From Colius striatus (Eukaryota > Chordata > Aves > Coliiformes > Coliidae): a stretch of 64,000 nt of DNA. A program made the translations under genes and the position numbers. Shown here in pieces: positions 34,701 to 49,000 of this stretch. The stretch is taken from positions 5,960,513 through 6,024,512 of the forward strand of contig NC_084781.1 of assembly GCF_028858725.1 (NCBI RefSeq), written 5' to 3'. Every line of letters starts with the position of its first letter. Within the stretch, counting starts at the first letter, position 1. The notes beneath the pieces are model-generated. The model saw only the letters and a list, made by a program, of their open reading frames with translations, was not told the origin of the DNA and did not search any database.

Positions 34701-37700
34701 GGTACTCACAGTCCCTTGGTGTGGAGCCTTGTGGGTCAGGCAGCCATGTACCATGACGTGTTTCACCCCGTTGCTGTGATCCTCAGAGTGGTGTGGTTGT
34801 TGCATACTTGTGTTGCCAAGTGCCTTTGAGCAGAGATCCAATCTAGTCACGCAGGGCTGGAGGTGACTGCATCGGTTCATTTCAATCTTGACAAATCAAT
34901 AGTCTTTTGTGTGAAATTTTTTCCAAAGCCGAGATGGATATTGATATCCCTCTGGAAAGGAAGTGAATTCTCATATCTTTTCCAAAGGTGGGCCAGGACA
35001 ATGCCAGTTACTCCCATGAATAAGGAGCCAATAGACAGTTCAAAATCTTTTTTCCAAAGGCAAAGCACCAGAATGTTTTAATATTAGAGACTGGTAAGAG
35101 GGAGCTCTGAATTTCCCCTGCCACTAATTTACTATGGGGCACGGAGCAGGTTTTTGCCTTTTTTCTGTCCTAGCCTCAAGTGAGGAGAAAGTATCTGGAT
35201 TATCCAGGCTTGGAGTTTACATATGAATTAGTGTGTCACGTGCTCAATGAGGATTCAGCTCAATCTGCATTCTCTCCCTGTTTCAGTGAATGCAGTCTGT
35301 CTCCTTGCAGACAAATTCACTGTTAAATACATGATCTGGACAACATGATTTAAACTGCCCCATGGGCCAGTTTAAATTAGATTGAGTAGTTAGATTGAGT
35401 AGCCTGACACAATCAACCACAGATGGCCAAATTTGACCCTGCTGTCTTAAACTGAGGGCTCTGAAAAATTTGAAACACTACATAAGAGCAAGTATGGTGA
35501 ACATATTGCCGTTCATGTCCCTGCCATGGATTTCCTTTCTGTGTCATGACAAGAATGAAACAAACACATTCACTTTATTGCAGGGGGTAGTCTGAAGATT
35601 TTCCAAACTCCATTTTATTTATTACAGTGTTCCTGAATCTAGAAGAGCACAACACAACCTCTGTTGGTTCTCTTTTAATCGTTTACTATTTCTTACGGTG
35701 GTCTATTCAGTTCCCACGGGATTCCTGGCTGGGGAAATGCTATCAGCATGCATTCAGATAAACTCAGATTTGCTGTAGTTGTGTTAGAAACAACACTGGC
35801 ATAGCTCTTTAGAGAGCAAACCCAGGCTTGAGGGAGAGTGTCAATAAGGATTTGAAAGCGAATGAAGGGTTGAAATATGCATGCTGATGCTCCTGGGGCT
35901 GCAGAGCACACAATTCTTAGGGTGTTTTTAAGTTAATTCTGTTCTTGTGGATAACCATGAAAGATGTGCTGCTGAAAGGGACTGAGGTTTCGTGGCGTCG
36001 CTGTTGTTCTTCACCAGTTGGTGCCTTTTGTGCTGGTTACTCATCTCGTTGGATGCAATATTTCTCACAACAGATAAGGACAAGACTGTGATGGTTTAGA
36101 AGCGCCTGTCTAGGTGCAGTTTATGAAATCTGAACAGCTTTAAGAAAATTCAGTACCTAAATACTCCACAGCCAGTAGACCTGGCCAGGTGCTGTCAGAG
36201 CTCTGTCACAGGTACCTCATGTCAGGGAGGCAGAGAAATGTGAAACTGTGCTGAGCACATATATAAATGCCCCAAAGTCTGAATGTTAACTAGGTTATTT
36301 TGAAAGAGAGAATAAGAAGAGTCTTCCTGTTCTCTCCACTTCTTTGTCTGGTACTTTTTTGTCTGCTAACAAAGGCCCTTGGGAACCTTGAGTGTTGGCA
36401 ATCAGCTTGGAATAGTTCACCTGGATTGCAAGAGCCTTTTTTCTGCCTTTTTATGCACCTTCTTGTTATTTTTCCAAAGCTCAGCATCCAGAGGAGACGT
36501 ATAATTACACTTAATTGTGGTCCACCTACGATTTGTGTCCCAGAAGCTTTCAGGCCCCACAGCAGATTCAGCAAATCACACTGGAAGCTTCCTGTTGCAC
36601 GCCACGGATATCAGCTGCAGAAGTGCCATTAGGGTTCTCTGAGGGCTCTGCATATCACTACTACATCAATCATAAACAGTAATCTTCCTTACCCTGGCCA
36701 GCCTGTGATTGCTGTAGTTTATATCCCCAGGACGCCCCTTTAGCAGTTTCCCCTCCAACACTCTGAATACAAAGCCTGTATTAATCATGAGGACTTAACA
36801 TTGATTGGTGCGGGAGAACCTTGCAAAGGAAACAAGCTTTGCCTCGATGCTTTGGAATCAATGGTCAATCTGTTTAATTAACAGGCTGGTTTAGCCAGAA
36901 ATCTGTTCCCTTCCTGGCTGCTTCATGCCCAAGCACAGACAGCTGACTCATCAGGCGTGCTCAGCCCTTGCCACGGTCCCTGGGCTTCCCGTGCCTGACA
37001 CAGAGGTGCTCTGCTGGCTCTTGTTCAGAAACGAGATTCACAAGCTACCTGGATCCTCTTTGCCGGTAGGGAAATAATTACTTTACGCAATATAATTTGC
37101 TTAAAACCATGACAGTTTTAACTATAGTTTAAGGCTAAATGACTGTTCAACAAGACAGCTGGTAAAATTCACCCTGTAATAAGACTGAAGCAATGTAAAC
37201 AAGCCCAGCCCATTCAGGGCTTTGAGTTAATATAGATGTCAAATGCTTCTTTCAATATCTCTAACTTTCCCAAGCCATCAGACGTTTTCCTCTTTTATAA
37301 ATGTATTTATAATAGATCTCATCCTTTACCACCTAAACCCACAACATACATCTGTCCTAAATCCCTGTAATTGCTTATGTTTGAACATAAATTAACCTCT
37401 GAAGAAACATCATCTAATTTGTTGAAATACTACAGGCACCTGTGACACAGGGTAATGAAGAGCTCCTGCTGCAGCACAGCTTTAGGGAGCTCTAGGCCTG
37501 GCTCCCTTGTTACTTGGAACGTGGCTGTTCCAAAGAAAACACAGCCCAAAGCAGCCAGAAACGACAGTGCTTTGACCTTTAGAACAAAACCTGCCCTGAG
37601 GTTTTCTCTCTGCTCCGCTGGGCTCCTGTAGCAGCTGTGCTCTGCTTAAACCTGAGGCACGATCAGAGTTTGCCGTTTCTTCTTTGTCTGGTGATGCCGA

Positions 37701-40700
37701 GGAGCTGCTTTTAAAGGCTGTTTTGAGGAACAGGTACATCCTGGGTGTTTGCATGAGGGCACAATCCACAGAGCTGAGGGGACGTTTATGCACGAGCTAA
37801 GCATCTGTTCAGTTGAGCCATGCTCAGGACCGTAGAGAACCAAAGCCAGACAGGGTGACAAGCCACGTGAACCTAGGCAAGGGAGACTGAAAGTTTTCCA
37901 GCTCTGATCATGGCAAGTTGAACAAATGAGGGGCTTAGCTCTTGATCTTCAGTTCACTCGTACCAGGAGAAAGGCTGCTATTCGCTTCCATTTGCCTCAC
38001 ATCAGAACGTCTGAATCAGCCAGAAACCAGGACACTGGGTGAGTGGAAATCATGCTTGTAGAGAAGCTGAGTCAGATTACTGAAAACCAACCCCCTTTTC
38101 TTCGCAGCCTCCCAGCATGCTAAGTAATGGCAAACAATTCCAATTTAAATCACAACCCGTAGGGAAGTGTCTCTGGGGCCTGATATTCTCTATTCTGCCC
38201 AGTTAATAATAGTGATATAATTGTAATGATGGTGCTAAAGCTCAAAATTCATTTGCAGTTGCTTGAGTTGTGGTGATTTATTGTTTGGTAATTATCTTGC
38301 TGGAGTCTTGAGGATGGAATAATCTCCTCTATTTACATAATCAAGGCATCAAAAGAGCAGGGCATGCTATCAGCAGATGGCCCTACTGTGTGTGGTAGGA
38401 TCCTTTAGCTTTTATAGCTCAAGTTGCATCCAATCTCAGTACCAGTTTGCCTATAGCAAAAGTTTACTGTCTTCTGCTAATTAAGTGTAATTTACCTTAA
38501 TGGAGAGAGTTCTTCCTGCGTTACTGTCAGCCTGTTAGAGGCCCATTTTCAAAGGCAGCCCTGATCCTGCCTCTGTCTCCACACAGGGGGAAATGGAGTT
38601 CTCTGGACTCCTCTTTTTTATAAAAGAGAGATATTTTCCTGAGTGCAGGATTCCAGCTTGTGATCAGATTAAAAAACATACATATAAAAGGCCTGGAGTT
38701 ATATTTCAAAATGAAAGTTTGACTTGACGTTTCTGAGCCTTGTAACTCTGTGCCTAAAAAATGACACCAGCACTTTTCATCTGCCTTTAACATTGGTTTT
38801 ATACTAATAATTACCACCACCTTATAATTAGCTGAGTGTTCTGAATCTCTCTGCCTGTCATCACATAACTTGGGTTGCTCCCATGAAAGTGTGAGCATTG
38901 ATGTGTTCTCATTTGCCTGAGGTCTCTGAGTGTTCCTTTCTCAATTCAGATCTTTGTTGCATGCCTCTTATACATCACTAAGTTCTTTGCTCTGTGTCTT
39001 TCTGGATTCCTTTTGGACAGAGAGAATTACGGGCATCTGAGACAAGTTGGGAGATTGGAAGACAGATACATACAACTTAGCCTTGAAAGAGGAGGTCATT
39101 TAGCTTGTGCAAGATGGCAGAAATTCAGTTAGATCTGTTTCCAAAGGACTTAACCAGTGCAGTAGTTCTAATGAAATCTTGCTGTTCAACTGATCTTCAA
39201 ATGATTTTGTTCCCTTAAATGGGAAAGTGGAAAAAAACTCCTTTTTTCATGTGTAATTTTTAATTATGCCTCAAATTAGGGGGAAAACTGTCACAGAAAT
39301 TATGCCTTTGAACTGTCACACACAGAAATTGAAGTGCCAAGTTCACGTTCCTATTGTTACTGTCTTTGCCTTCCAGTTCTCTCTGCTGCATGGAACACTT
39401 TGTTTTGCTAATGTAGCCTGTGAAATGCAAAATATCTGTGCTCAGGAACTGGAGGTGCTGGAGAGGGAAATTCAAAGCCATGGGTAGGAAACCTGGGAGC
39501 TTTTCCTTGGAATCGGCCCCTGAGTGGCAAGTACTGTGACAAGATGCTGGGCTTGACTGTTCCTACTGCTAAGGACTGCTAAGAAAGCTTTCCTCAGGAT
39601 AACCAGGCTTTGCATTTGAAAGGATGGAAGCTGCAGCCTTTGCTGGTTTTCAGGGCATGAATGAAGGGGTTACAGGGCTTGGATGCTCATCCCAAACATG
39701 CGCATGTGTCTCTCCACTGGGAATCTCTGCAAAGTTCAGAAAGAGACTCACTGGCCTCTGTTTACAGAGAGCTCACCTGCTGTGGTGAGCCCAAGCTTCC
39801 ATCCCTTAGGAGACTCTCATTCCTGTTAAATAAAAGCCAGCAAATGTCAATGCTGCATGCCAGATGAGTTAGGCTGGAGCTTGAAGGACTTTGCCCAAGA
39901 GACAGGAGTTGACTTTGCCCTCCTGCATTTGAGGCCAACATCCCAGAGACCAGGCTTTTCTTTTATTCTCTCCCTTAAGTTTTGTTGAAATTCAAACTGT
40001 AAAACCAGCATATTTAGGGGAAAAAAAAATCTCAAGAATGTTCCAACCATCTTCATGTTCCAGCTATCTCAATTAACTAATTCCTCCCTCCTCCATTACT
40101 GGCAAAGGGTTATTTCATGAGTTAGTAAATCCTTTTGAATGGGCAAATTGGTGCTTGGAGATTATCTGCACTTTTTTTTTCCCTTTTATGCACATATTCA
40201 GCCTTAACCATGGAGTCTGCAGAATATATCACTGCTGCAATCAGAATACTTATGTTATTAAAGAAGAGAGGGATTTAACTGCTAATTGCACAGAGATATT
40301 CTGCAGGCTGTATCTCCCATGTAATTTAGATTAAATCAGCAGATAAATGTGCTAATGGGCTGCTTTTTATTGAACCAACAAACGAGAACACTGTCTTTAG
40401 GAACTCGCTGCAAAGCTGTGTGAGCAGTCAGTACTGGACACACAGATACTAACCGGGCTAAAAGTTTTAGGCAAGCCTCCAGAAATTCTGTGTGAGAGAG
40501 GTGTTACTGAGTCTAATTAGAAAGGTCCTTTCCTCTCAGATTAGGGAGTTTCTTTAAGCCCCAGCAGCCCACCTCAACATCCTGAGTGGGCCATCAAAGC
40601 CAAAAGATCAGCTTGTTAAATCAGTGACATAACTAGTTCCAATTATCATGGTGAGAATGTGAAGCCATCCTGCAGCAGGGCAGAGGTGGTTTGTATGATT

Positions 40701-43000
40701 CACAATCACCACTGATGGCTCAGGCCACTCTTCTGTGGACACGTGCCAAGCCACAGTGAAAGCAAGGACTTGGAACAGGGGGCTAGTAAGTGGCTCTTGC
40801 TTCAATCAGTGGAACATGGCACTGCAGACGGCTGCAGGCTCGTGCTTGACTCGGTCTGCCCAGCTAATGCAGCAGGAAAGTTGTCAGGTTTCAGCACAAA
40901 TACTTAGATGTGAAAGTATCAAAGTGAATCTTTTCCTTGGTGCTGTACCAACCCCCTTTTCTTTTGAATTAGCACCAGGGCTGCTCCTGTTGTAGCAAGG
41001 ACCACCATAGACCACCCTCAGAATGCCAGAGAGAGGCAATTGTGGGGCTACAGAGTGTCAAGCACAACAGAGCCACTGCCAGCAGCCAAACCATTCGTGT
41101 TTGCTTACTGACAGAACGTGATATCCCACCTTTAAAATATTTCATTTGTGCTTCTGCTCCCTGCAGAACAAACCCCGTGGTGTCGAAGCTGCAAAAGGCT
41201 TGTGTGCTCCTGCAGCTCATGACTGGAACCCGGTGAGTGACTTATTCTGTTAGCATGATAAACACATGCTGTAGAGGAACAGCACTAATTATGACCCTGT
41301 CACCTTCATCAGCTCCCCACTAATTGTTTTGGCTTTTTTTAATCTCAGTGCTTGGAGATGAAACATGATGTTTGGTTCTGCAAAGGAGTTGAAAAGAAAA
41401 GAGAAGAAAGAATTGCATTTTAAAATAGAAGCATCAGGTAGATCTTTCTGTTGGATTTGAAATTCAAATGACAGAAATTATAACTATTTTTTGTGTTATT
41501 AAAGGAAGGCATGAGAAATTTTTAGAGGACTTTCTGGGGACTGCCCATACCAACTCTCAGTCCACTGATCCACCTTGGTTTGTGCTTACAGAATGCTCCC
41601 AGCCCAGTAGAAGTGTTCACTGTGTCATGTCGTAACAAGACTTTCCCAAATCTCTCCAGGCATTGCCAGACAGTTCAGAAACCTCACCAGTAATAACTCT
41701 CTTCCTGGGTTTTGAGGGCAAAGGGTAATATTTCCTTGCCAAGAGCTCCATAGGTCTTGGAAGAACAAGGATTAGGACTCAAGGCTGCAGGTAAAAGCAT
41801 GTCTTTTGTTCCTTTAGCCCCCCAGAAATAGTAAGTCAGCAGGACTGCTTCTTTGGAAAATTATTTATGAGATTTGCATAAAACAGGGAGGCTCTGAAGG
41901 CTGTTAGTAAACCTTGCAGGCTGTTATTCTATTGGGGATGGCCCTTGAGGCAGAGATTTTCAAGCACTTGGCTACGGCGACGGCCAACATGGGGATGTTA
42001 CTGCCACTGCAAGAGCAGCAATGTTTGTGAAGCAGCTGAGTGCTGTGTAGACCAAGCTGGAAGAGTGCTCAGCTCTCATTAGAAGATTTTACACAGAGGG
42101 AGGTTGTTTATCTTTTCAGCTGTTCAATGGTTTGCTCATTTGGGAGTTTGTTTCCTTTTCTCCTGGATGAATTTGCAAAACATTCTGTGCCCTGTCGAGG
42201 CTTTAACTTGCATTCTGGTTTGGCTTACAAATCTCTAAAGGCACACTCTGGCTACAGTGGGAGAAATCCATCCATCTCACCCAATGCTCCAAAGAGCTAC
42301 TGTGGAAATGCACAGCATTTCTAAGAGCCATCCGGCAAGTTATGTGTGCAGGGCTTTCAACATCTACCTTAGCAATGCTTCTTCCCCAGCCACCTGCAAG
42401 TTCCCTCTGACCTTTGCAAGCACGAGCAGGGGTGAAAGGAGCCGTTCTGCCTTCTCCAGGACAGGCAGCAGAGCCTGGCAGACAGGATGGAGAGGTGCCC
42501 ACCTGAGACAGACCAGCCGTGGGTCCTGCTCCACTGCAGCTCTCTGCACCTCAGCTTTTCCTCTAACCTTTTATCTGCTTCATTTGCAAAGAGCAGCTAA
42601 GCACAAATATCAAGACCTGGCTCTCTCCACCCCCAGGAGACTTGGTGTGGCAAATGACTTCACTGATACATTCAAGTCTTGCTGCTAACATGAAGAAACT
42701 GCTAAGGTGTCCGTAAGGAAATGAGGCCAGCTACATGAGTAATGATGAAAGGCATCACCGTAATCTTCCTGCATGAAGCCAATCAGTCTAGGGCCTCATT
42801 TCCCGGGACTGCCTTGAGTAATTTCCACAAGTAGTTGCTTCAGCAGCGTATGAAAGAAAATTAGCTGGGTAAGGGAACACGGTGTTAGGCAATTGTACGT
42901 GTTCCTATTTTACCACGTGTTTATAATCAAGAGGAAATGTTTATGTCTACTGAGCTTTGCTTCACAAAAACCATTTTCAGAGCCACTTCCCTCTAACTGG
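31714..43000. other. Upstream DRD2 flank, no gene recognised (part 1)
   Basis: AT-leaning sequence with only short, motif-free open frames. A 13-bp-period duplication (TAGATTGAGTAG twice) is at 35,378-35,402. Two stretches, about 38,195-38,310 and 40,240-40,385, are rich in TAAT/ATTA and other AT-rich motifs and resemble conserved non-coding elements. An NF-E2/AP-1-like GCTGACTCAT occurs near 36,943. TMPRSS5, the mammalian upstream neighbour of DRD2, was looked for through its protease signatures and not found. Confidence 0.5.
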
Positions 43001-46000
43001 AGGATGAAGGTGAGGTAGAATGAATTGAATGGAAGAAAACCACGTGTCCTTTGCCATCGATCTCTCAGCCTATACAGCCAGGGCAGCTTTGGCAATAAGA
43101 AGCACAAAGAAGGCAAGGTAGGAAAACATCCTCTGCTAATTCTGCTGCCCTCAGACTCTGTTACACACGGGACTGAGACGGGTTATTTTCCACTATCACG
43201 AGGTATGCAAAGAAAAGAATACTGGAATGTTGACCAGGAATCAGGAGCTGCATCTCTGCCTCCAAACGAAGAGCATGAGCCCGTGCTTCATGTGAAGTGC
43301 GAGAGTTTGGAGGCAGAGTCATGCATATACATGATTTGTTCTGCAACTGACGCACAGCAATCAAACGCAAACTCATTTATATTTTAAAATCCGGACTTTA
43401 ATTGCCAGCCCACGTTTATCTGTGTGTGTAGGCAGAAGGGAGAACTCTTCACCCAGCTGCATTTGGATGCTGGCTGTTAGGAGGGAAAGGATTGCTAAGA
43501 GCTGCCTCCATCCAAGGACTTGTGCAAGAAGCCTCAAGCCTAAAGGGAGTTGTTACCTTTCAGGAATCGTTTTCCATCTAGCTAATCCCCTTGCTGGGAT
43601 CGTGAGCTGTTTTGTCATGCCTCTGACTTTAAATACAGACTTACTGGCCTTTCTTGCTCCAGTTGTTGTCCCAGGTTACCTTGTCTCAAGGTTTTATATT
43701 CCGTATCCCAGTGTTTAAGTCCTCTCACACACAGATGCATTACCCTTCCTAGTAATGTGTTAGAGAGGAAACCCTGCACTATGTAGAGGGACCTGGTTTC
43801 ATGAACCTGTTCTGCTAGGACTGTGTGATTCTGTCACTGTCACCTCAAACAGCTCTAAACCCCTCTGGATCATGTTAAACCCCGGGCCCATGAGCTTGAG
43901 CTGTGTCAGTAGCACGAGGGGGACCTGGCAGATTCTGAGAGCAAGGCAGAGATTGAGGCATTTGTGCTTTTACAGTAAGAGGAAGATTGGGAGATGATAG
44001 GAAACTGCGATAACTTGGGAGGAGACTTTGTCGAAGACTAATTAGTAGAACAGTGAGATAAAGTGGGCCATTCAGAACATCATCTGCCTTGTCAGTGCAA
44101 GAAGAGGTTCATTCTGCCTTGAGGCTCAGCAAGTTCTCAGAGCTGAAATAGGATTAGTGAGGTCTTCCAGCTGCTTTGGTGCATTTCGACCAGGCACTGC
44201 TGGAGACGTCAGCCTTTTCTCTCCCACACCACAGCCAAACTGTTCATGGAGGATTCTTTCGGTTTCCAGCTCAGAAGCGTAAGGACTGTCCTTCTACTTG
44301 CTTGGCACGGCAGATACTGAAAAGAAAAATCAGAATGATGTAAAAAATGTGCATTGAAATTCTGTCTGTGTGAAGTTGAGCTCTGTTGAGTGCAGCAGAA
44401 ATGAAGGGAGGGCGATCTCTGCGGTACGGCTCATTAACGTGTGGCAATATCCTTACCTTGTTCTTTTCGTTCTGAAATGAATTACAAGTGCATTGTTACA
44501 GAAAGGGAAGGATAGATGATGCTTGACACCAAGCAGTCCTGTTGCTTACATTGGGATGGAAAGATAGGAGCTCTCTGAAGCTGAGCAGATGCTGCACGGA
44601 GGAGCCTTGTGCAAGCACTTGCCTATTACCCACGGACTGGTCAGCCTGTGGATCAGATGAGAGTCTTTTAATCCACAAAGGAGTGGAACCGTAGTCACTT
44701 GGATGCCTGAGCTCATCTTTCAGGCTTGAGGACAGATCTTTATCCAGCTAATTTTATTTTTTAGCTTGAAAACACTCTTTGTTTTCAGTGGGTCATCCAG
44801 GAGTGGGGAAAGGAAACAGCCATTGATGGCTTTTTGGCCGTCTCGGTCAAACCCAGTACAAATACCAAAAAGCACATTTCCAGGTGAGCAAGCCACTTTC
44901 CAGAGATCAGGGAGTTGCTTTCATACTGGGCCCGGCTGGATATACCTCTAGTAAATGAGCAAAAGGGCTTTTGCTATGCAACGTCTTTAGCAAAATTGAT
45001 CTTGCTGGATAAACGTGAAGGAAATCCTCTCTGGATGGGGAGACCCTGCGAGTCTTCTGCACTGAGATTAATGCCACTCACCTCACTCCCCATGGAACCT
45101 GGCAGCACCACTTCATCCCTACGGAAAATTCTGCCTGGCCAAGCCATCTGTGGTTATGTAACCTCATGGATTCGGATGATGGAAGCTAATTCCATATTTC
45201 CTATAACTTCTTTTTCATCGCCTTTGGCGGCCAACTGGCAAAGCAAACCAACTGTCCTCTGATTGATTTTACTAAGAATAAACCTATTATTCTGTCTCTG
45301 ACTAAACCCAGCTTAGTGCCCTGAACTGTGAAGCCATCTAGAGGTAAAGGAGACAACTTCACACTTCTGTGGTTTTAGGTGAGGGTGGTAGAGCACCATT
45401 GTCACCCACAACTAGGCTGGCAGAGGTGTTTGTGCCTTTGCCTCTGGCTGTGCTGGGCTTGGGCTGTGGACAAGCACCACAAATTTTGAGGGCAAATATT
45501 TACATTTGTGAGTGTGCTGGAGTTTTTGCTGAGCTTCATCCTTAGGAAATGGCTCCTGACAGCTGGTCACAGCACAGCGAGCACCCATAGCTTCGCTTTT
45601 TGTTCACAGCCTAAACTGCAATCTGGGCGTTTCTCCCTGGCTTATTGTTGCTATTTTGGCAAAACATCCGAGCTGTCTCTTCCCAGACTGCTTCCCTCTC
45701 CCTGTTGGCTCTGGGCAAGCCAATGTGAATCTGTTCAGCACCACAGGCAAGCCTCAGAGGGGAGGGAAAGATTAATTGAAGACTTAGCTAATCAAATGAA
45801 AATAGAAGAAATTAAGTATAAGAGGCATGAGCCCCTGCTTATGTGCAACTGGAGGCCTCGTGTTGGCCATGAATCACAGCTCCCAGCTGCCACAGTCTGG
45901 TTGTGTGTCAGGTTAATTATGATATTGGAGTAAATAGTCTTGGGGGCAGAGACCATCAATTACAGCCCTCCACACGCAAGCGGCACAACTCATTTTACAT

Positions 46001-49000
46001 CACTTGCCCGAGACAGGATAAAGATGAGAAGAATGAGCTCAAATAAAAGGTGGGACAGGCCAAGGGCTTAGGAATGTCTGTGGCAGGAGGACTGGCAGGT
46101 CAGAACAGGGCTGAAAGGGAGCCCAGTTCTCCAACAGGCAGCAGCTGTCGGGAGCCAAATGAGCTGGGCTCGTTGGCCAGACTGGCTTGGGTACAGTAAA
46201 TCAGTCAAAGTTAAAAAGCAATCAATAAAAGGAAATGTACTTGCACAGGCTCTTACAGAAAAGCTGGGTAATCCTAAACCTGTGAGAAACCAGCAAATGA
46301 GGAAATAGATTTTCCTGCTCCCCAGCCTCGACAGCCTGATACCAAGCTTTTCTTACCGCCTTGGTACCACAAGATCATCCAGCTCTCACCTTTCCAGACT
46401 CTTGCAGATCAAAATTGCTTTTTGCAGCTTAATAATGTTCTGCCAGTGCACTGAACTGGTCTCAGCCTCATCAATGCACAGCTGTGACATCAGGCAGCAG
46501 AGCAAAGCCACAAGCATCACTGCTGCACGGAGTGCACGGTTCTCAAGAAACTGGGGCTTTACCCAGAGCAATGTGAATACCAGAAGCCCCTGAATTTCCC
46601 ATTCCCCATTTTGCCTCAGGCCACTCATTCTCTCTGTTAGTAAGTTTATGTTGATTTCTCTCTGGTTTCCATTTTTCTCATCCCAATCTTAAAGCCTGAT
46701 GCATCACACAAAATATTTTATGGGTGCCTGCTTAGAGACAGGTGGAAGGGCAAGGAGAAGGTGCAGTGAGGATTTACCATCAGCCTCCCCCTCGCTACTA
46801 ATCCCCCAACTGAATCCATTAGTCACTAGCATGTTGCTAGCTTTTGGCAGGCTTCCTGCCTCAGTCTCCTGAGCTGTGCTTCATGCCTGGGGCTGGCACT
46901 CTTAAAGGACCCTTCCATTAAAGCGACTACTTTCATCTTCCCTGCATTGTGCAGAGTCTTCTGGTTGTGGTGGCCCAAGGGTCCACTCCAGTGAGTGCTA
47001 AAGATTGATTTTGGGGCCCAGGAGAAGAGCACAGGCCAGCCCTGGTTAGCTCACTCTGATGACTGCAGACATACGTGCGCCAGATGCCCACGCTATCAGC
47101 CACCCCTTATGCAGCTCTTTTAAAGTGGCAGAGGCTGCAGCTCCCTGTGCCCCTCTGCCCTTCTGCGCCGTGGAGTGTGTGACCTGGTCATGCATCTCGG
47201 GATTTCTTGAAATCTGACCCATGAGAGACTCTATCTGGTAACAGGTTTCCTCCTGGAACTGCTGCCTGCCTCCTGTTTTGCCCAGTTGTGTCTTCTCCAT
47301 CAGCAGTGGGGACTTCACTGGGAACGCATTTCAGCCTTCGCTTGAATTCAAATCCTGGGGAGAGGCAATGAGCAGACACAGCCTCCACCCCTGAAGAAAA
47401 GGCAGGGACTCCAGCTGGCAAGAGAAATCCAGGCTGAGAGCTGCCTGAGGCTTTCTTGGAGCTTTGGAGTAATTGCAGGGAACCAAAAACTTTATACTTT
47501 AAAATGTCGAGCAGTGTTTATCTGAAACACTTCCCAGCTAACGGGAAGAAATGGAAGAAGATGCGGCAATAAAAGGACACTGCCAACACTGACCGCAGCA
47601 GACTTGGTCCCTGGAAGGTCTCAGACCTTGAGCAAACATGGACTCAGTCAAATTGCTGCTTGCTTGTACCTCAGAGTGCAGGCTCGGGGTGTGTTTGTTC
47701 CAGCCCAGGCATCTAGAGCAACCAGACCCGTGAGACTGCGTTTCCCCAACACGGTTCCACTCCCAGGGGCAACAGCAGGCAGTGAAGAACGGCATTTCCG
47801 AGGAGAGCCATTTCCCACCAGCCCACTCAGGACAGAGAATCTCCGCTGGCCAGGAGCAGATCCCAGCTGCACACGCTGCAATCCACGAGCTCAGCACACA
47901 GCTCCCTTCCAGGAGGAGTTATCTGGGCTTGGAGAGCTGCTTCGGCTCAACGATGCCCAGAGCGCATAGCAAGAAACTTTTTAAATGGTAGTTGTGCGGC
48001 AGGGGAGGTGGAGAGGATGTGGAATACGTGACCCACTAATTCGTTTGGCTTCTCTTCAGCAAATGTGTTTAGGTGCCATAATTGCAGGAATGCACTTCAC
48101 AGTGCTGTGTTCTGCTGCAGCAGTGCACCTGTGGGAGAGCTCCTAGCACAGGCGCTTAGAGAAAGTCACGTTTGCTGTGTTAACGAGACCGTGAGTCTCA
48201 AACTTACACAAAGAAGTGTTACAGTGAGGATCCCACATTTGTGTGCGTAATCCAAGTACCTGCATTTGCATACACAGTGGTTGGTCGTGTTTTCAGCCCT
48301 GTTTGCATCTGCAATTGAATTCATAAGCTCCTGTAAGCTCAGCGATTGCTGTGTGGGTCTGGGGTGTATTTGTGACTAACAGGATTCCTGGCTGCCTGTT
48401 CTGCTGACTGGATCCAGCTGCTACGGGTCATCCAGAGGCAGAGAGTCAGATGGAGGTGTGTCACTGCGTAACGGCAGCATGAGAATGTCTTGTCAAGCAA
48501 GAGCCCTGTTTTGGCAGATCCTGCCAACAGAGATGTTTTGAGACAGTCTGGAAGGCAGCGAAGAGACGAGCCAAGAAGGGATGCACACGAGTACAGCAAT
48601 AAGCAGGAATAAACATTGGTTTTCTGCCATTCCAAAAGCCTGAAGCGGTGGGTGGAAGAGAGTCAGTAGCTTCCCTGATAAATCTCATCGCTGCTCCCAG
48701 CCCACGGTCCTGTCCCTTCACCATTTCCAGTTCTCATCACACAGCGATTCTTCCTGTTAAAGGCTTTTCTTTGGGCACAGAGAAGACAGTCTCAGCGTGG
48801 AAGGTCGATGGACAATTTTTTGCTCATTTACCTGTGGTGTGGAGTACAAGACATTGCTGTCCTGTCCACACTGTGTTCCTGGTGACGACACACAGGGATG
48901 GTAAAAGGCAGTCCTTGTCCCCAAGGACATTCCTCCCTGAAGGATCTTCATCTATCCAGTTACCAGCACCCTTGACAAGCCTTGAGAGCTGTCAGGTGGC

